64,000 bases of DNA from Nageia nagi (Eukaryota; Pinophyta): the NCBI GenBank assembly GCA_050084985.1, contig JBITNC010000001.1, forward strand, positions 72,292,001 to 72,356,000. The letters run 5' to 3'. Position numbers and translations under genes: made by a program. Below, piece by piece: positions 35,410 through 47,508 of the stretch. Positions within the stretch are counted from its first letter, which is position 1. Every line of letters starts with the position of its first letter. Under the pieces are notes generated by a model. That model saw only the letters and a list, made by a program, of their open reading frames with translations, had not been told where the DNA came from and searched no databases.

Positions 35410-36062
35410 AAATGTAGAAGGAAATAAAATATAAATGTATTAAAATATGCACAAATTTTCTTTTCTACAAAAGAAAACTAGATTTATAGCAATATGCAAG
35501 ATTAGAGATCTAGAGGACTTATTATTTGGAGGGGGGGTTTGGAAGCCTGGTGATGTTCCATTTGTGATCTTGGAGGGTGAATATTAGTTGCAATAGGATG
35601 ATAGATATGGATGATTCTCATGATGATTTTGCATGTGATGATCCGAAAGATAATTTTGAAAATAATGATTTTGAAGATATTTTTGAGGATGATTTTGGTT
35701 TTAGATGATGCTAGGATTGATGCACAGACATTTTGGAGACATCAAGCTCAAATGTGCGAGTCATCAAGCATTTGGATTATAATATCCATACTCTAGGATG
35801 AGAATGACAAAGTATTGTGTGTTTCAAAACAATGTGCTTGAATGCCAAGTGTGACTTGACATATCTAACTTTGAGTTCACCTAGGTATACCCATCTCATC
35901 TAAAACAATGTGCATATAAGATAATGCTAATTTAGAAGATTTCACCTAAGTTAGCCTAGAGCAAGCAAAAATAGGGTTGAATAGCTATTTTTATATAAAT
36001 CAAGTAAATTATCCAAATAAAGTCATTTTAGATTAGTTAAAATACAATTTAAATGTCTACTA
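35410..36062. repeat. dispersed repeat, copy 2 (target of an LTR element)
   Basis: Aligns with copy 1 at 20450-21225 up to 'gtctac', where the LTR element at 36063 is inserted. Confidence 0.75.
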
Positions 36063-36268
36063 TGAAAGAGACCCATGGGATTTGAACAAAACTCCATGAT
36101 ATATTGAATGAGAGAGATCCTGATTACAATGAGACACTCCTATTTGAAGGAGGCAAAGAGAGGGGTTATGGGAGGAACTACCACATAACCAAATAACATT
36201 ATTAACCAAAACACAAAACATTATTATTAAATACAACACCTAATATATTCAGATTAGGGTTGTTAACA
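36063..36268 (-). repeat. 3' LTR of the TRIM-like element
   Basis: 206 bp, starts TGTTAACAACCC on the minus strand at 36268 and ends TCTTTCA at 36063. Almost identical to 40768-40974. Confidence 0.9.
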
Positions 36269-36282
36269 TTCCCCCCCTAATC
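36269..36282 (-). other. polypurine tract
   Basis: On the minus strand 'gattagggggggaa' lies immediately before the TG of the 3' LTR, the expected plus-strand priming site. It fixes the element's orientation. Confidence 0.8.
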
Positions 36283-36417
36283 TGAAGGGGTAGGTGTAAG
36301 TCCGAGCATTTTTCTGAATCTCTCTCATTCAATCTAAGTTGCACAAAACGTAGAAACGTTTCCGAGTTTCCAAAACAGGTATGCCAAGAAATGTGACCCC
36401 TCCAAAATGGAAACGTG

Positions 36418-36429
36418 ATATACATATAC

Positions 36430-36494
<65 letters not shown>
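36418..36494. repeat. (CATA)n(TA)n microsatellite
   Basis: Simple repeat inside hAT 2. Its length is likely to be unstable or misassembled. Confidence 0.95.
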
Positions 36495-36496
<2 letters not shown>

Positions 36497-36809
36497 AGTA
36501 TATCTCACAAAATAGATGATTACATGTTGATTACATGTTGATTAAATGATGCATACATCAAATGCCAAAATCCCATATTAACTCCCACATTACATGATGC
36601 AAACAACAAAAATATTAACTCCAAAGAACAAATGGTAGGCATATTATATTAACTTCCTTGGATCATTACATGATGCAAATAACAAAATCCAAAATAAGCC
36701 TTTATAGATGAAGCTTTACATCCAAAGCAAGCCTTTATACATGAGGCTATATATCCTAGAAACAAAATAAAACATCGCTAAAGAAAGCAATCAAAATTAC
36801 ATATTCTCA

Positions 36810-39210
36810 TTAGTCATCCTCATCTTCAAAAATAGAACAAGATGCTTGTTCAACAGAAGTAATGCGAACATTGGAAGAAGAGGCACCAATACTACTAGCA
36901 CCACTACCACCAATATCAAGAGCAACAAGAGAGAGTTCCAAGTCTGGGTTCTTTGGATCCACATCCCATTCTTTATGAGGCCCACTTGTATATTCTTCAC
37001 TCCTACGAGACACAAGATGTTGGTTTGAATGCACATATACAAGATCCTCAGCCTTTTGTGATCCCAACCTGTTCCTCTTCACATTATGAATGAAACCATA
37101 AGTGCTCCAATTTCTTTCAGTTGCTAAAGAGCTTGCCACTTGTGATAGAATATGAATGGCAACATCTTGCAAATGTACACCTGCATAAGAACAAGACTAT
37201 GCATGAGCATGTTGTTATGTAATGTTACATAAAGTAATATTACAAAGCAAAAAAGTAAGCACAAAATGTACACCTACAGCCCCATAACAAGTCCACCACT
37301 TAATCGGGGTCATGGTGGTCCTCTCCTCCAAAGCTGATATGTCTTCAAATTCCTGTAATCCAGCAGTAAAAGCTGCAAATTCATTCCTCAATTAAGTTTG
37401 TAGAAGAGCTGGAAACAACCTTTGGAAGGCTTTTTTCACTCCACTTGCCACCTCCTTGTGCTTGTGTGGGGCCTTTCTCTTCCCATTGCTTTTAGCAATG
37501 AGTTCTTCATCATAAAAGTGTGGCGTGAGAGCATGTGCCAACATGTGCAATGGAGTGTTAAATCCATTCCACCTTGTAACCATGACGGTCCTCACCTGCG
37601 TCAAATTTAAAAAAAATGTCAACACATTTAAATTTTACATTTTAAATTTTTAAGCAGATATTGATATAATGCATTATTGAAACATTGATGGTCATGGACC
37701 TCACTTGGTTTACAAAATCAAAATCAACAAAGACAAGCATGGGAGCCTCCTATGTGATAATTTCCAGAGTTTTCTCAATCATGGTATCCATGCCATCATA
37801 AACCTCTCTCAAGAAAGGTTTATCTATGTCTGCTTCTCAAAGAAGCTCAAATGTAGGTGATGTGTTTTTCAGCAAGAAATCCACCTTCATCCACCAATCC
37901 TCATCAATCAACACCCTTCGCACCACATTTCCCCTCTCTGAATTTGATTGTCTCCACTTAGCCCATGTAGGACGCACCACCATACCTAACAATGCTGATT
38001 TCACCTGAACTAGCCGCCTCAACATGATGAAGTTTGAGGCATATTTTGTTTTAGCAACTTTGAGCAACTCCAATTTGGAGTGTTCTCGAAAAATTGCTTG
38101 AGATAGGTGATGGTTGGTGATAAATTTTATGATATCTCTTGCTTGCCCTATGACCTCCTTAATCCAATAAGTTTTATTCTCTATCTCCTCTAAGATCAAA
38201 TTTAAATTGTGGACAATGCAAGGAGTCCAAAAAAATGATTGTACCTACTCTCAACAATCATTCCAGCTGCTTTGCAAACAGGTGCATTATCTATTATAAC
38301 TTGCACCACTCTATTTGGGCCTACTTGCTCAATAGCAGTAATTAAAATGTTAGCAATAAATTTCATGTCTTTTACCTCTCCAGAATAATCTTCAGTTTTC
38401 AAAAACATTGCTCCAGCAGGTGATGATGCAATGACATTGATCAATGGCCTATTTTTTGTATCTGTCCAGCCATCTGAAATGATGACACCCATGAGCTGCT
38501 CCATGAGTTTCAAATAGGTTTTAAAACATCATCAATAAGGTTCTTCTCTTTAGCCAGCAAAGTAGTTTTGACTTTTTCATAGTTTGGCCCTTTAAAACAT
38601 CTAGAGGTTGTGTTAATTGCCCTCACCATATCTTGCTAGTATGGAGACCGAAGCACATTAAAGGAGATGCCACAAGCATAGAGGGCCCTTGCCACTCTAG
38701 TCTCTGCTTCCTCTCTCTCTTGAGTGTTGAACATTTTCAACAATCTTCTTTCATTTTGTGAATCAGGATTGGCCATCTCATTTTCAGCAGTTGTTGCTCT
38801 CCTCTTTCTTGCTTCATGCACAATCCTTGGCTCACCACCAGCAGCCAAACGAGTATTTGAACTTTGACCAATTTTGCTTCTTTGATCTTTCAACCTTTGA
38901 GCATCATCACTCTTACTTTGGAACTTGGCCCTCACTTTTGTTTTTTTTGAATGTTGACAGCCATCAATCCCCTTCCCTTCCTCCAAAATGCGAGCCTTGA
39001 ATCTTGTGTAAGAGCCCTTGTAGGGCTCACATTTTGACATAGATTACACCTCCATTCCCATGAACCTCCACCAGACATTTTTTTATCTTAGTCACATACT
39101 GCCAAAGGGGATAATATTCTTCCTGTTTGTTTGATTGAGGTGTTCTTGGGGTTGGAGACAGACCACTCGCAGAACCAGAAGCCATCTTGCCTTTGTTGCT
39201 GGTGGAAGAA
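36810..39210 (-). pseudogene. hAT transposase gene of hAT 2, broken
   Basis: Starts at an ATG at 39210. The BED finger region (39130-38960) is read only through two frameshifts ('CNLC', then 'YKGSYTRFKA' and a later His/Cys). DUF659 follows, with both Asp boxes intact ('VIISDGWTD', 'VIIDNAPVCKAAG'), but it has stops near 38637 and 38517 and a frameshift near 38220. Next come 'RWNGFNTPLHMLAHAL' (about 37590) and the C-terminal exon (37172-36810) with dimerisation motif 'TERNWSTYGFIH'. Motif choice shows it is a relative of hAT 3, not hAT 1. Confidence 0.8.
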
Positions 39211-39804
39211 AAAAAAACAGTAACAATAGAAGAAAAATATTAAAAACAATGGCAATATCAGTAAAATACTGAAAACATAGCCCACACTTTTGTTGTTGTT
39301 GCTCACAAGTTTGTCCGCTTTTCTGGGAATGCTCTTCTAGCTATCCAAAGCTCTCCTTGCTGCTGTCCAAAGCTCTCCTTGCTGCTTGCTGGGAATGCTC
39401 CAATGCTTTTTGAAGAATGAATGAATGAAGTGTTTTCTATTTTCTTATAGTTGCTTTTAGGGTTTCATATTTTACTTATTTTTTATTCTAATGACTTAAA
39501 AGTAGGACCCACGAACTTTTATGGAGGAAAAATGCAAAAAATGTGTCATTTTAACTTGCACCTGTCGGAAACGCCAATCCAAAGTCAGAAACGCAATGGA
39601 AACGCGTTTCCAAGTTGGGAAACTTTTCCGACTTCGGAAACATCTTGGGAAACGTGTTTCTCTCGTTTCGTCCCCGTTTCCGCGTTTCGTGGAGTTTTTG
39701 GTGCGGGTACGAGGCTTGGGATGGAGTTTTCTACAACTTAGCATTCAATATATACATACCTTATTACTCCAAAAAATATAATATTATCTTTCAGATTTTA
39801 ATTT

Positions 39805-39893
39805 CAAAAGGATAAGAATTTGACTTTAACAAGATTTGAACTCAAGACCTCCCTTGAACAATCAAATCTCTTTACCAATACACCACTCAACCT
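39805..39893 (-). mobile_element. SINE head-like tRNA-derived sequence
   Basis: On the minus strand, 'gtggtgtattggtaaagag' (A-box-like) precedes 'gagttcaaatct' (B-box-like) at SINE/tRNA spacing. No 3' body, tail or target duplication was resolved. It lies within the leader of the TRIM-like element. Confidence 0.4.
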
Positions 39894-39968
39894 TTCTTGT
39901 TATGTAAGTGTAACTTTGTTCTTAAAACTCAACCTTTTGTGTTATTTAAGTGTAACTTTGTTCTTAAA
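39885..39968. repeat. 42-bp tandem duplication
   Basis: Two copies starting 'actcaacctt' at 39885 and 39927, both containing 'aagtgtaactttgttcttaa'. Confidence 0.85.
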
Positions 39969-40754
39969 ACTCCAATTCTCAGATTTGAAATCAGATTTTT
40001 AAAAAACAGATTCTAGGCAATATTAAAATATGATGGCCAATTAATTCAAACACTATTCTTCCATTAAACTGGCGCATCAGATTAAGTTCACAAACAAAAT
40101 TCAAAAACCAGTGTGCATCATTTAATCTTCCAATCAATTCGATTTCAATATATTAAAAATGCCAAACTGTCAAACACAAACCTAAAACGATGTGCAGCAC
40201 TTTCCACCACTGTCAGGCAGGTTTATTCTTGCGCCACACCAGACCACAATCTAATCTGGCTGATTGTAGACGTTTCAGTGCAAAACGACATCCAAAAAGT
40301 AAAAAAAAAGAATATCAAGTCCACGTCATACAATCCACTTGTACAACGTCAAGCACTGATGGATCCAATTCGAGTCCTTACAGAATCAAAGTCTGGCAAT
40401 ATTCAAACAATATTCTGACAATGTTAAACAATGTTGGCGCCCTCTGTCACAAATGCGTGCCCTTTCTGTCTCTTGTTCTGGCAGGTTTCTGTCTGAAACT
40501 CCTCACGCTCTGAAGTTAAATAATAATGGACATTCAAACAGTATCACTACAGTCCAAGAAAAACGCAAACACCTCCTAGGCAGCCATGTTATCATGTTGG
40601 GTTCACCAAACTCTGATCCAGATTTAACACTGCAGGCACTTCACTCCATAAACACTTCCATGCCCTCTTTCACATCTGGTCTTGGCAACAAGTCTCTGCA
40701 CAATTCAGCACACACACTTCAACAGTACGGAAAAAGCATGGAGTTTGTACCATT

Positions 40755-40766
40755 GCTCTGGTACCA
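40755..40766 (-). other. primer-binding site of the TRIM-like element
   Basis: On the minus strand TGGTACCAGAGC follows the 5' LTR after one base. It differs at one position from the plant initiator tRNA-Met PBS. Confidence 0.85.
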
Positions 40767-40767
40767 C

Positions 40768-40974
40768 TGAAAGAGGCCCATGGGATCTGAACAAAACTCC
40801 ATGATATATTGAATGAGAGAGATCCTGATTACAATGAGACACTCCTATTTGAAGGAGGCAAAGAGAGAGGTTACGGGAGGAACTACCACATAATCAAATA
40901 ATATTATTAACCAAAAATACAAAACATTATTATTAAATAAAACACCTAATATATTCAGATTAGGGTTGTTAACA
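40768..40974 (-). repeat. 5' LTR of the TRIM-like element
   Basis: 207 bp; in minus orientation it runs from TGTTAACA at 40974 to TTTCA at 40768, then one base and the PBS. Confidence 0.9.
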
Positions 40975-41803
40975 TACTGTAGGTCACAATAATAAACTGC
41001 TTCATAATTTTATATTTTGATTGGTGTATTTTTATTGTTGTTCATAGCTTTAGCTGTTGCATGTGATCGCTTTTTTTTTGAATCTACACCCTACAAATGT
41101 AGAAAGAAAACAAGAAGGCATAAATAAAGTGGATAAACTAATCATATTTTTAAAGCAATTGGAGAACCTTGGTACTTGCAATAGGCATGCATAATCCAAT
41201 TGAAAATGAAGAATCCATGTTTTCTCTTTGGCTAACAAGCTAAGTAGTACATATTCAAGCCAAACACTTTCTTATTCCTCAAAAGGCATGTTTAGTCTAG
41301 ATTACCTCACCTATGTGGGGAGATCCTCTTAAATGTTGATTAACTGGATCATATTTCTATTCTGGTAATAAATTTTTCATCAGATCCTAGGTCACTTCCA
41401 AGATAAGTTGATACTTGTAATATGCAGTAAAATACCAAGATTTTTGATAATAAGTGGATATGATACAGATATGATTAGAGGATCTGCATAGTTTGTGTAT
41501 TTGTGATACAGATTCATGTGAAAATTTGAGCTGTTAAACAGAAGAGAGAAATCCCAACCCTTTGAAGATTGGTAATACCTGCTTTTATTGCTTGATGACA
41601 TGATGCATAAGAATGCCTTGATCCTGTTGAGACATAATATGTTTGTATTTTGTGCTTTTTTATCTGCACTGTAATATTCTGTTTCAAAACTTGAGAGAGT
41701 CTTAAGAGTTGAATATAGCTATCTTTCTCTTAACAATAACAATCTTTTAGTGTTCAAATCTTGGTTGTTTTCTCCATTATTAACATATTACAATGGATTT
41801 CAG

Positions 41804-41902
41804 GCTTCTATGGCATGGACATCAGGTTATGTATCGACAACTAGCAGCTTGGATGGTCTATGGTATCCTTCAGGATCAACATGGAGAATTTTTTATTAGC
41901 AG
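41804..41902 (+). CDS. GCP4: gamma-tubulin complex component 4, internal exon (second in window)
   Basis: This 99-bp exon completes the Arg codon left open at 20080 and encodes 'LLWHGHQVMYRQLAAWMVYG' followed by 'ILQDQHGEFFIS', ending with two bases of the next Arg. This is a highly conserved GCP4 stretch in the GRIP region. Acceptor 'gatttcag', donor 'gtaaac', phase 2 at both ends. No disabling change. It lies 21.7 kb from the preceding exon, so transcription must cross three hAT elements, several LTR-type elements and large repeat arrays before these exons can be joined. Confidence 0.95.
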
Positions 41903-43630
41903 GTAAACATTTGTCAGCATCTTTATTGAATGACTTATTAGTTTCCATATTCCTGGAAATAACTCTAATAAGACCAAGTAAACCCCTTGGCAGAAAGCGC
42001 AAACTAGGAAAACACTGTAGATTGGCTTTGCTCAAGTATTTTATCAACTCTGTGAAGGATGGCATAAAATCTTACAAATAGTAGCCCTTCAATTTGCATC
42101 AAATAAGGATTCAGATTCATATTTTGGTCCAGAACCTTAGACTTTTAGAAGTTTTAAAATCATATGTTAGCCTTGGTGTTTTTTCACTAAGTAGGAGGAG
42201 GAATATATTTGGGGCCTTACCATCACAAGAAATGACCAGTTTTATTTATGAAAACAAACAGTGACCATAAAAAGCTAACCATAGCAGTGTCAAACCCAAT
42301 TAAGCTGACAACTTCTATAACTATTGCCTTGTAAAACACAATCTGGGGAATCCCTAAAAACCATCTACTATCTTTGAAATTTCACAAAACAAAACAACCA
42401 GTTGGTTGTAAAGACAATCACAAAGACCTCACACCTGGAACTAGGGACCCAAAATGTCCAAAGACAAAGAGAGAGTGGTTGAAAAATCCCAGTCAGAGCA
42501 GCCATGTGGGTTGGAACACTTATGGAATCTTTGTCTTGGCTAGACTCCAGTTCAACGAACATTGGCACTGCTGAGGCTCACTGCAGCCTGTCACAATCAT
42601 GGTCACTCTCATTCGGCACCAGTGCCATTACCTCAACTCTTGGCACTATCTTCACTGGCACTAACTCAAGTTCTACCATCTCTAATGCTGCTGCTGCCAA
42701 TGCCACCCTGGGCAGTTCTACCAATGGATGCACCACCCACCAAACCACCAACTCCATCTACCTCATATAGACTTCCTCTCAAAGGAAGCCCCCCACCACT
42801 TTCAGCACCATATCTCCATGGCAGAAGGCTGTAAATAGATTATAGTGTAATACACAGTATTGTTGGATGCCTAAATGCCTCAAGCTGGAAATTGTTGTGC
42901 TAAAACACAACATGCCTCAAACTTTGCAATTTTGGGGACCCAACCATTTTGCTAAAGTCGTGATCACTAGAAGCTAGAGTCTCATCTCACCTTGTGATAT
43001 TCATTTAAAACCCCATTAAGAACCAAGTGTTGTACATCCCTCCCATTCATAGTCATGATGAACCCATATTTTAAGATATCCAAAATTGACTAAGTCTGGA
43101 AGATAGGAGAGTCTAGGGAACCATGTAAGATAACATACCAGTCCTAAAGCCTAAAAATTTGACTAAGTGTCTCAAAAGTTGTCAATGTCAAAGTCTAATC
43201 TTTCTTTTTGGTGCACTTAGGAGACAAAGAAAAAGAAGGTTGAGCGCAGGACTAAAGAAGACAAATTCATGACTTTTATAGGCATGCGCCTAGCCAGGAA
43301 GAGCCTCAAGACGAAATGATGATGGTCAAAATGCAAAGTTACGGCCTTTAGAAGGAATCTCCAGTCAAATGAAGGGCTAAAGGGCTAAGCGCATGATTTC
43401 AAAAGTCATAATTATGACTTTTTGAAGCTTGTGCCTAAGACAAGGAGACATGAGGACCAAGTGCATGAAAGAAAAAGACAAGATGTTGACTTCTTGGAGC
43501 ATGCATTGGGTTTTGATGAGGTTCCAAGTGATTTTAAGATGAAAAAGTGGCTAAGGCAAGGACCTAGGAGCATCAAGAAGGTCTTAGAAACACACAAGAA
43601 CCCAACGCATGGATAAAAAAGACAATTTTA

Positions 43631-46600
43631 CAGTGTTCCACACGCCTGGGGAACGGGGATACGGGGGAACGCGGGAACGCGTATCCGGGAACGGCGGGGA
43701 AAAAATAGGGTCTTTTGGGGAACGGCAGGGAACGGCTAGGGAACGGCAAACATAATACTAGTAAAAATTATTAGATTTTTAAGAGTATCATTTCCAATTC
43801 ATTTTTATTATGATGAATGATCATATTATCAAATTTAATTATGTATGATGTATACAAAATTACAAATTAAAAACACGGAATCGAAATTACTCAATTAGAA
43901 ATTCAACTTCATAGCCCATCAAATTAAAAAAGCCCAAGGGTAAACCACTAAACCGTAAATCTGATAACACAATCATAATGTCATAGGCCATAGCCCATAG
44001 GTCTGAAAGACTGAATGAAATACATAGATGGGACATCAGTATGTCGAATACGGAATACGAATAAGTGTTTGAATAACAAAATGAAAATGCCAAAATATTA
44101 AATAACCACTATAGTCTATGGATCTATAGGCTCATGTGCTAATGGTTGTGCATCCATATCCTCCTCATCTGTTGAGCTATCTGACGATATGCTCTCATCA
44201 TCCAAATGAAGAGTATGCAATGGCAATCCAAACATCGACTCATCAGCCTCATCATCATCAGCCTCAAGCTGGCCTGCCTCCACTGGATCAATGTCCCAAC
44301 GTGCAGCTGGACTAGCTCTATACTCTGGCGTAACTCTCTCACTAAGGCGAAGAGAGCTATGCACTGCAACTAACTTCTCTGCTCTACGAGAAGTAAGTCT
44401 ATTCCTTCGCAGACTATGGATGAAGCCATAGGTAGACCAATTTCTCTCCGCAGCAGATGAACTACCCACCTACAAACAATCATTCAAATTAGATTTTTCA
44501 TTTTTGATTATGTGAGAAAGGAGCATAGTACAATACTTAATGGCATGGCAATGGCATCTACTAACCTGGGAAAGGAGCCTAATCGCAAGATGCTTCAAGT
44601 GTGGAGCATCATCTCCATATAGCTCCCACCATCCAATGGGATCAGTTTGGGCAATGGTAGCCCTATCCTCCTTGCACTCTTGCCTGCTAAAACGAGGACC
44701 CTTAAGTCTCACAAATTTTACAAACTCCTCTCTAACTATACGACCATCCTCTCGTGAAAACATCTTGGCAAGGAAGTTCATGAACCCATCTTTCAACTCA
44801 ACATCATCATTAGGTGCCATTTTCCCAATCTTTGGTGCATACCATTTTGGGTTCAACACATGGGCAGCCATATGGAGAGGGGTATTCATTTTATTCCACC
44901 TACAAAAAGTTAAAAAAAATAATTTAATAAACTTAAAGACAAAAGTTAACAAACCAAATTGAAACTAAACTAAGTTAACAATCAACATTTGTTTTTGTTA
45001 CCTCTTCTCTATGATGGGTCTAATATGGCCTTCATAAAAAGAAGGATCTTTGGCATTAATTATTCTTTTCATTTCCCCAAGCATGCTATCGAAGGTCTCG
45101 TATATCTCTCCTAAATTAGGAGAATCCGTATCGGCATACCTTATCACTTCAAAAACTGGGGAAATAAAAGATACAATGTACCTACATTCAAAAAAAAAAA
45201 GAGTTAAAAAACTTAGAAAGTTAAATCTAATTGAACAATTACCTAATGACCAATCCAACTTGAAATTCAAACTACAATAGTGAAACTTTCAAACTTTGTT
45301 ACCTGGCTTCAGTCCACCAATTCTCATCCAAGACTTTATCTCTAAGTCTTTTTCCCTCCTGTGTTTGAGATTCTGGCCACCTCTTCCATTCTACACAAAC
45401 TACCATGGATTGTAGTGCCTCCTGCACCTCAATCATCCTTTGCAATAGGATGAAATAAGTGGCATATCTCGTATCTGCAGGTTTAAGAAACTCCTTCTTT
45501 GAGAAGGAGCGAAAGAGGGCCAATGAGGTATGATGGTTGCAAATAAACATTTGCAAGTCTCTCGCTTCTGCAACAACATTCTTCACCCAATCTATTTTCC
45601 CAATGTCCTTCAATGCATTATTCAATGCATGAACGCAACATGGGGTCCAAAAAATATGCCTGTAAGTGCCCTCTATCAATTTTCCTGCACGCTTGCAAAC
45701 AGGGGCTGCATCTGTAATTATCTGTACAAAAAAAATTAAAACGTTACAGTTTGCCGTTTGGCATTTTTACAACAAATGTCAAAAAATAAATTAGAGAACT
45801 AAAAGTAAAGTTTAAAGTTTTAAAATTTAAACTTAGTAAAGTGATTACCTGGACAACATTGGAGGATCCAACCTCCTCAATAGCCTCCTTCAACAGGAGG
45901 AACTGGAACTCTGCATCCTTTTTTTTTCCCGAGCAATCAACAGCTCGAAGAAAATAAGGACCCTCTGAACATGACACCATTATATTGATGAGTGGACGTT
46001 GACGAATGTCAGTCCATCCATCCATAATAATGGAACATCCACTACGCACCCATGTAGCCTTCATCTCCGACATCATCAAACTGCATCTACTATACTGCTT
46101 CTCCAAAATAGAAGTACGGAGTCTAGTCTCGCCAGGTAGTACATATGAAGGTCCAGCCAACCTTACTTCCTCAAATGCTGCCCTCAAGTAAGGTGAGCGT
46201 GCAAGATGAAAAGGCAAGGCATGTGCATAAAATAATCTTCCCACTGCATCATCAGCTCTCTCTTTCTGCTGCAAGTTTAATGCTTCAGCTATATTTCCTC
46301 TTTTTTTGGAGGGGAATGTAGGACTTGGCAAGCTAGAAGAGAGTCCAATTTCTTTTTCTCTAACTGATGAGGAGGAGGAAACAATGGAGGCTTGGGTAGA
46401 TTTAGGAATGGCCAGCCCATGATTCCTAAGGTAAGCCTCTTGTGCAAGCCTACTAGCTTCTGCAAACATAAATTTATTCATTTCTTTACAAACCCTCACC
46501 CCTGCCCCTTGTTTATCAGTCAAATGTGATTCAATCCTAGTATAACTCCCTTTAAATGTGGAGTTACAAATGTGACATTTATAAGTTCTTGCTCCCCCTT

Positions 46601-47508
46601 CAATCTTTTTCCCAGCATCTAGGTTTGTGACAAACTGTAACTGTGGTTTTTTAGAATTAAATGGGCCTTTAGCAAAATGTTTTAACATTGTGGATGGGCA
46701 ATCAAAGATTGATGTGTTTTCTTGCTCATTTTCAACTCCCATTTGTGATGTTTCTACCTCATAGCTTTGATTTTCTTCCTCAATATCACTCATCTTGGAC
46801 TGTTTTTTTTTTAAAAACTACAAGTAAAGTTTAAAATTTAAACTAAACAAGTAGAGAATGAGAAACAGAAAATTAAAAACCTTGGATTGTGCTAAGTAAT
46901 TTTCTTCTCCTCCTTGGCTTTTCTCCACTACACTGCTGTGTTTCTCTTCCTCCCTCCTTGCTCTTTCTCCTCACTGCTGTGTTTCTCTTCCTCCCTCCTT
47001 GCTCTTTCTCCTCACTGCTGTTTTTTTTCTTCTGTTTGCTGTCTTTCTCTTCCTCTTTGCTGTCTTTCTCCTCTACACAAAGACAAATGATAACAAAATC
47101 ACTTTTAGCCTTTTAGAGGAGCTTTTTAGGGTTAAGGGGGGTGCAAAGTAAGGTGGGACCCATGCTAGGAGGTTTAAAATTTTTTTTTTTAAGTGAATCT
47201 GTTTTTTTTTTGAGCTTTAAGCTCTCAGCTGCGCGGGGAACGCCGGACGTCCCCGGGAACGGTCGGGGAACGGCGGCCGTTCCCTGGCCGTTCCCGGGGA
47301 CGGCCAGCCGTTCCCTGGCCGTTCCCGATCAGGGGGACGGTCGGGGAACGTTCCCCCTTCCCCGGGAGCCGTCTCGGGAACGGCCCCCAGCCGTCCCCAA
47401 AAGGGGAACGGCTGGGAAACGTTTCCCAAGGCGTTCCCGCGTTCCCAAAACGTGGGAACGTCGGGAACGGCTCCTCCAGGAGGGGGAACGCGTCCCCGTG
47501 GAACACTG
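43631..47508 (-). mobile_element. hAT transposon 3, 3878 bp, structurally complete
   Basis: 11-bp perfect terminal inverted repeats CAGTGTTCCAC and a perfect 8-bp target duplication CAATTTTA (43623-43630 and 47509-47516). Both ends carry dense GGGAACG/CGTTCCC motifs (43649-43745 and 47235-47495) and are strikingly GC- and CpG-rich compared with their AT-rich surroundings. Such motif clusters are where hAT transposases usually bind. The minus-strand transposase gene inside is fully open. It is the only element here with all parts in order, and the likely source family of the 30290-31411 element. Confidence 0.95.
44116..46793 (-). CDS. intact five-exon hAT transposase, 743 codons
   Basis: Exons (minus): 46793-45849, 45721-45303, 45181-45002, 44899-44566, 44469-44116. 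All introns are short (102-127 bp) with GT/AG, and total coding length is a multiple of three with no stop. Domains: BED-type finger with Cys73, Cys76, His90 and Cys102; DUF659/RNase H-like core with Asp258 in 'IIMDGWTD' and Asp319 in 'IITDAAP', i.e. both catalytic boxes retained; 'RWNKMNTPLHMAAHVLNP' near 515; C-terminal dimerisation motif 'AERNWSTYGFIH' near 633; an acidic tail rich in Asp and Glu. The product would act in the nucleus on its own terminal repeats. The exon model is my inference from motif continuity and splice consensus. Start codon choice is the first ATG before the finger. Confidence 0.9.

Larger units (their letters stand above)
36334..39741 (-). mobile_element. hAT transposon 2, 3408 bp, defective
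   Basis: The terminal inverted repeats are CTAAGTTG at 36334 and its complement ending at 39741, with continued partial similarity (AAAAC). A perfect 8-bp target duplication CATTCAAT flanks it (36326-36333 and 39742-39749). GAAACG/CGTTTC motifs are iterated near both ends (36350-36415; 39540-39700). The minus-strand transposase gene inside is broken. The element sits in the internal region of the TRIM-like element. Confidence 0.9.
36063..40974 (-). mobile_element. TRIM-like non-autonomous LTR element, minus strand, interrupted by hAT 2
   Basis: The near-identical ends, 36063-36268 and 40768-40974 (206 and 207 bp), differ by about eight substitutions and one indel by eye. In minus orientation each LTR starts TGTTAACA and ends TTTCA. 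The PBS follows the 5' LTR and a polypurine tract precedes the 3' LTR. Flanking TACTA (36058-36062) and TACTG (40975-40979) are a 4/5 target duplication. Without the inserted hAT the internal region is only about 1.1 kb and encodes no gag or pol, which fits a TRIM/SMART-type element. Confidence 0.85.
20081..41803 (+). other. GCP4: GCP4 intron A, 21,723 bp
   Basis: GT..AG intron of phase 2 between two recognisable GCP4 exons. Nearly all of it is transposable elements and repeats, listed separately. 20081-20450 and 40975-41803 are unassigned, apparently single-copy intron sequence. The acceptor reads 'caatggatttcag'. Confidence 0.85.

Noticed and set aside
42504-42834. two overlapping + strand ORFs rich in Ser/Thr and Leu/Pro
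   Set aside because: They are frame shadows of one low-complexity stretch; no homologue, no splice context.
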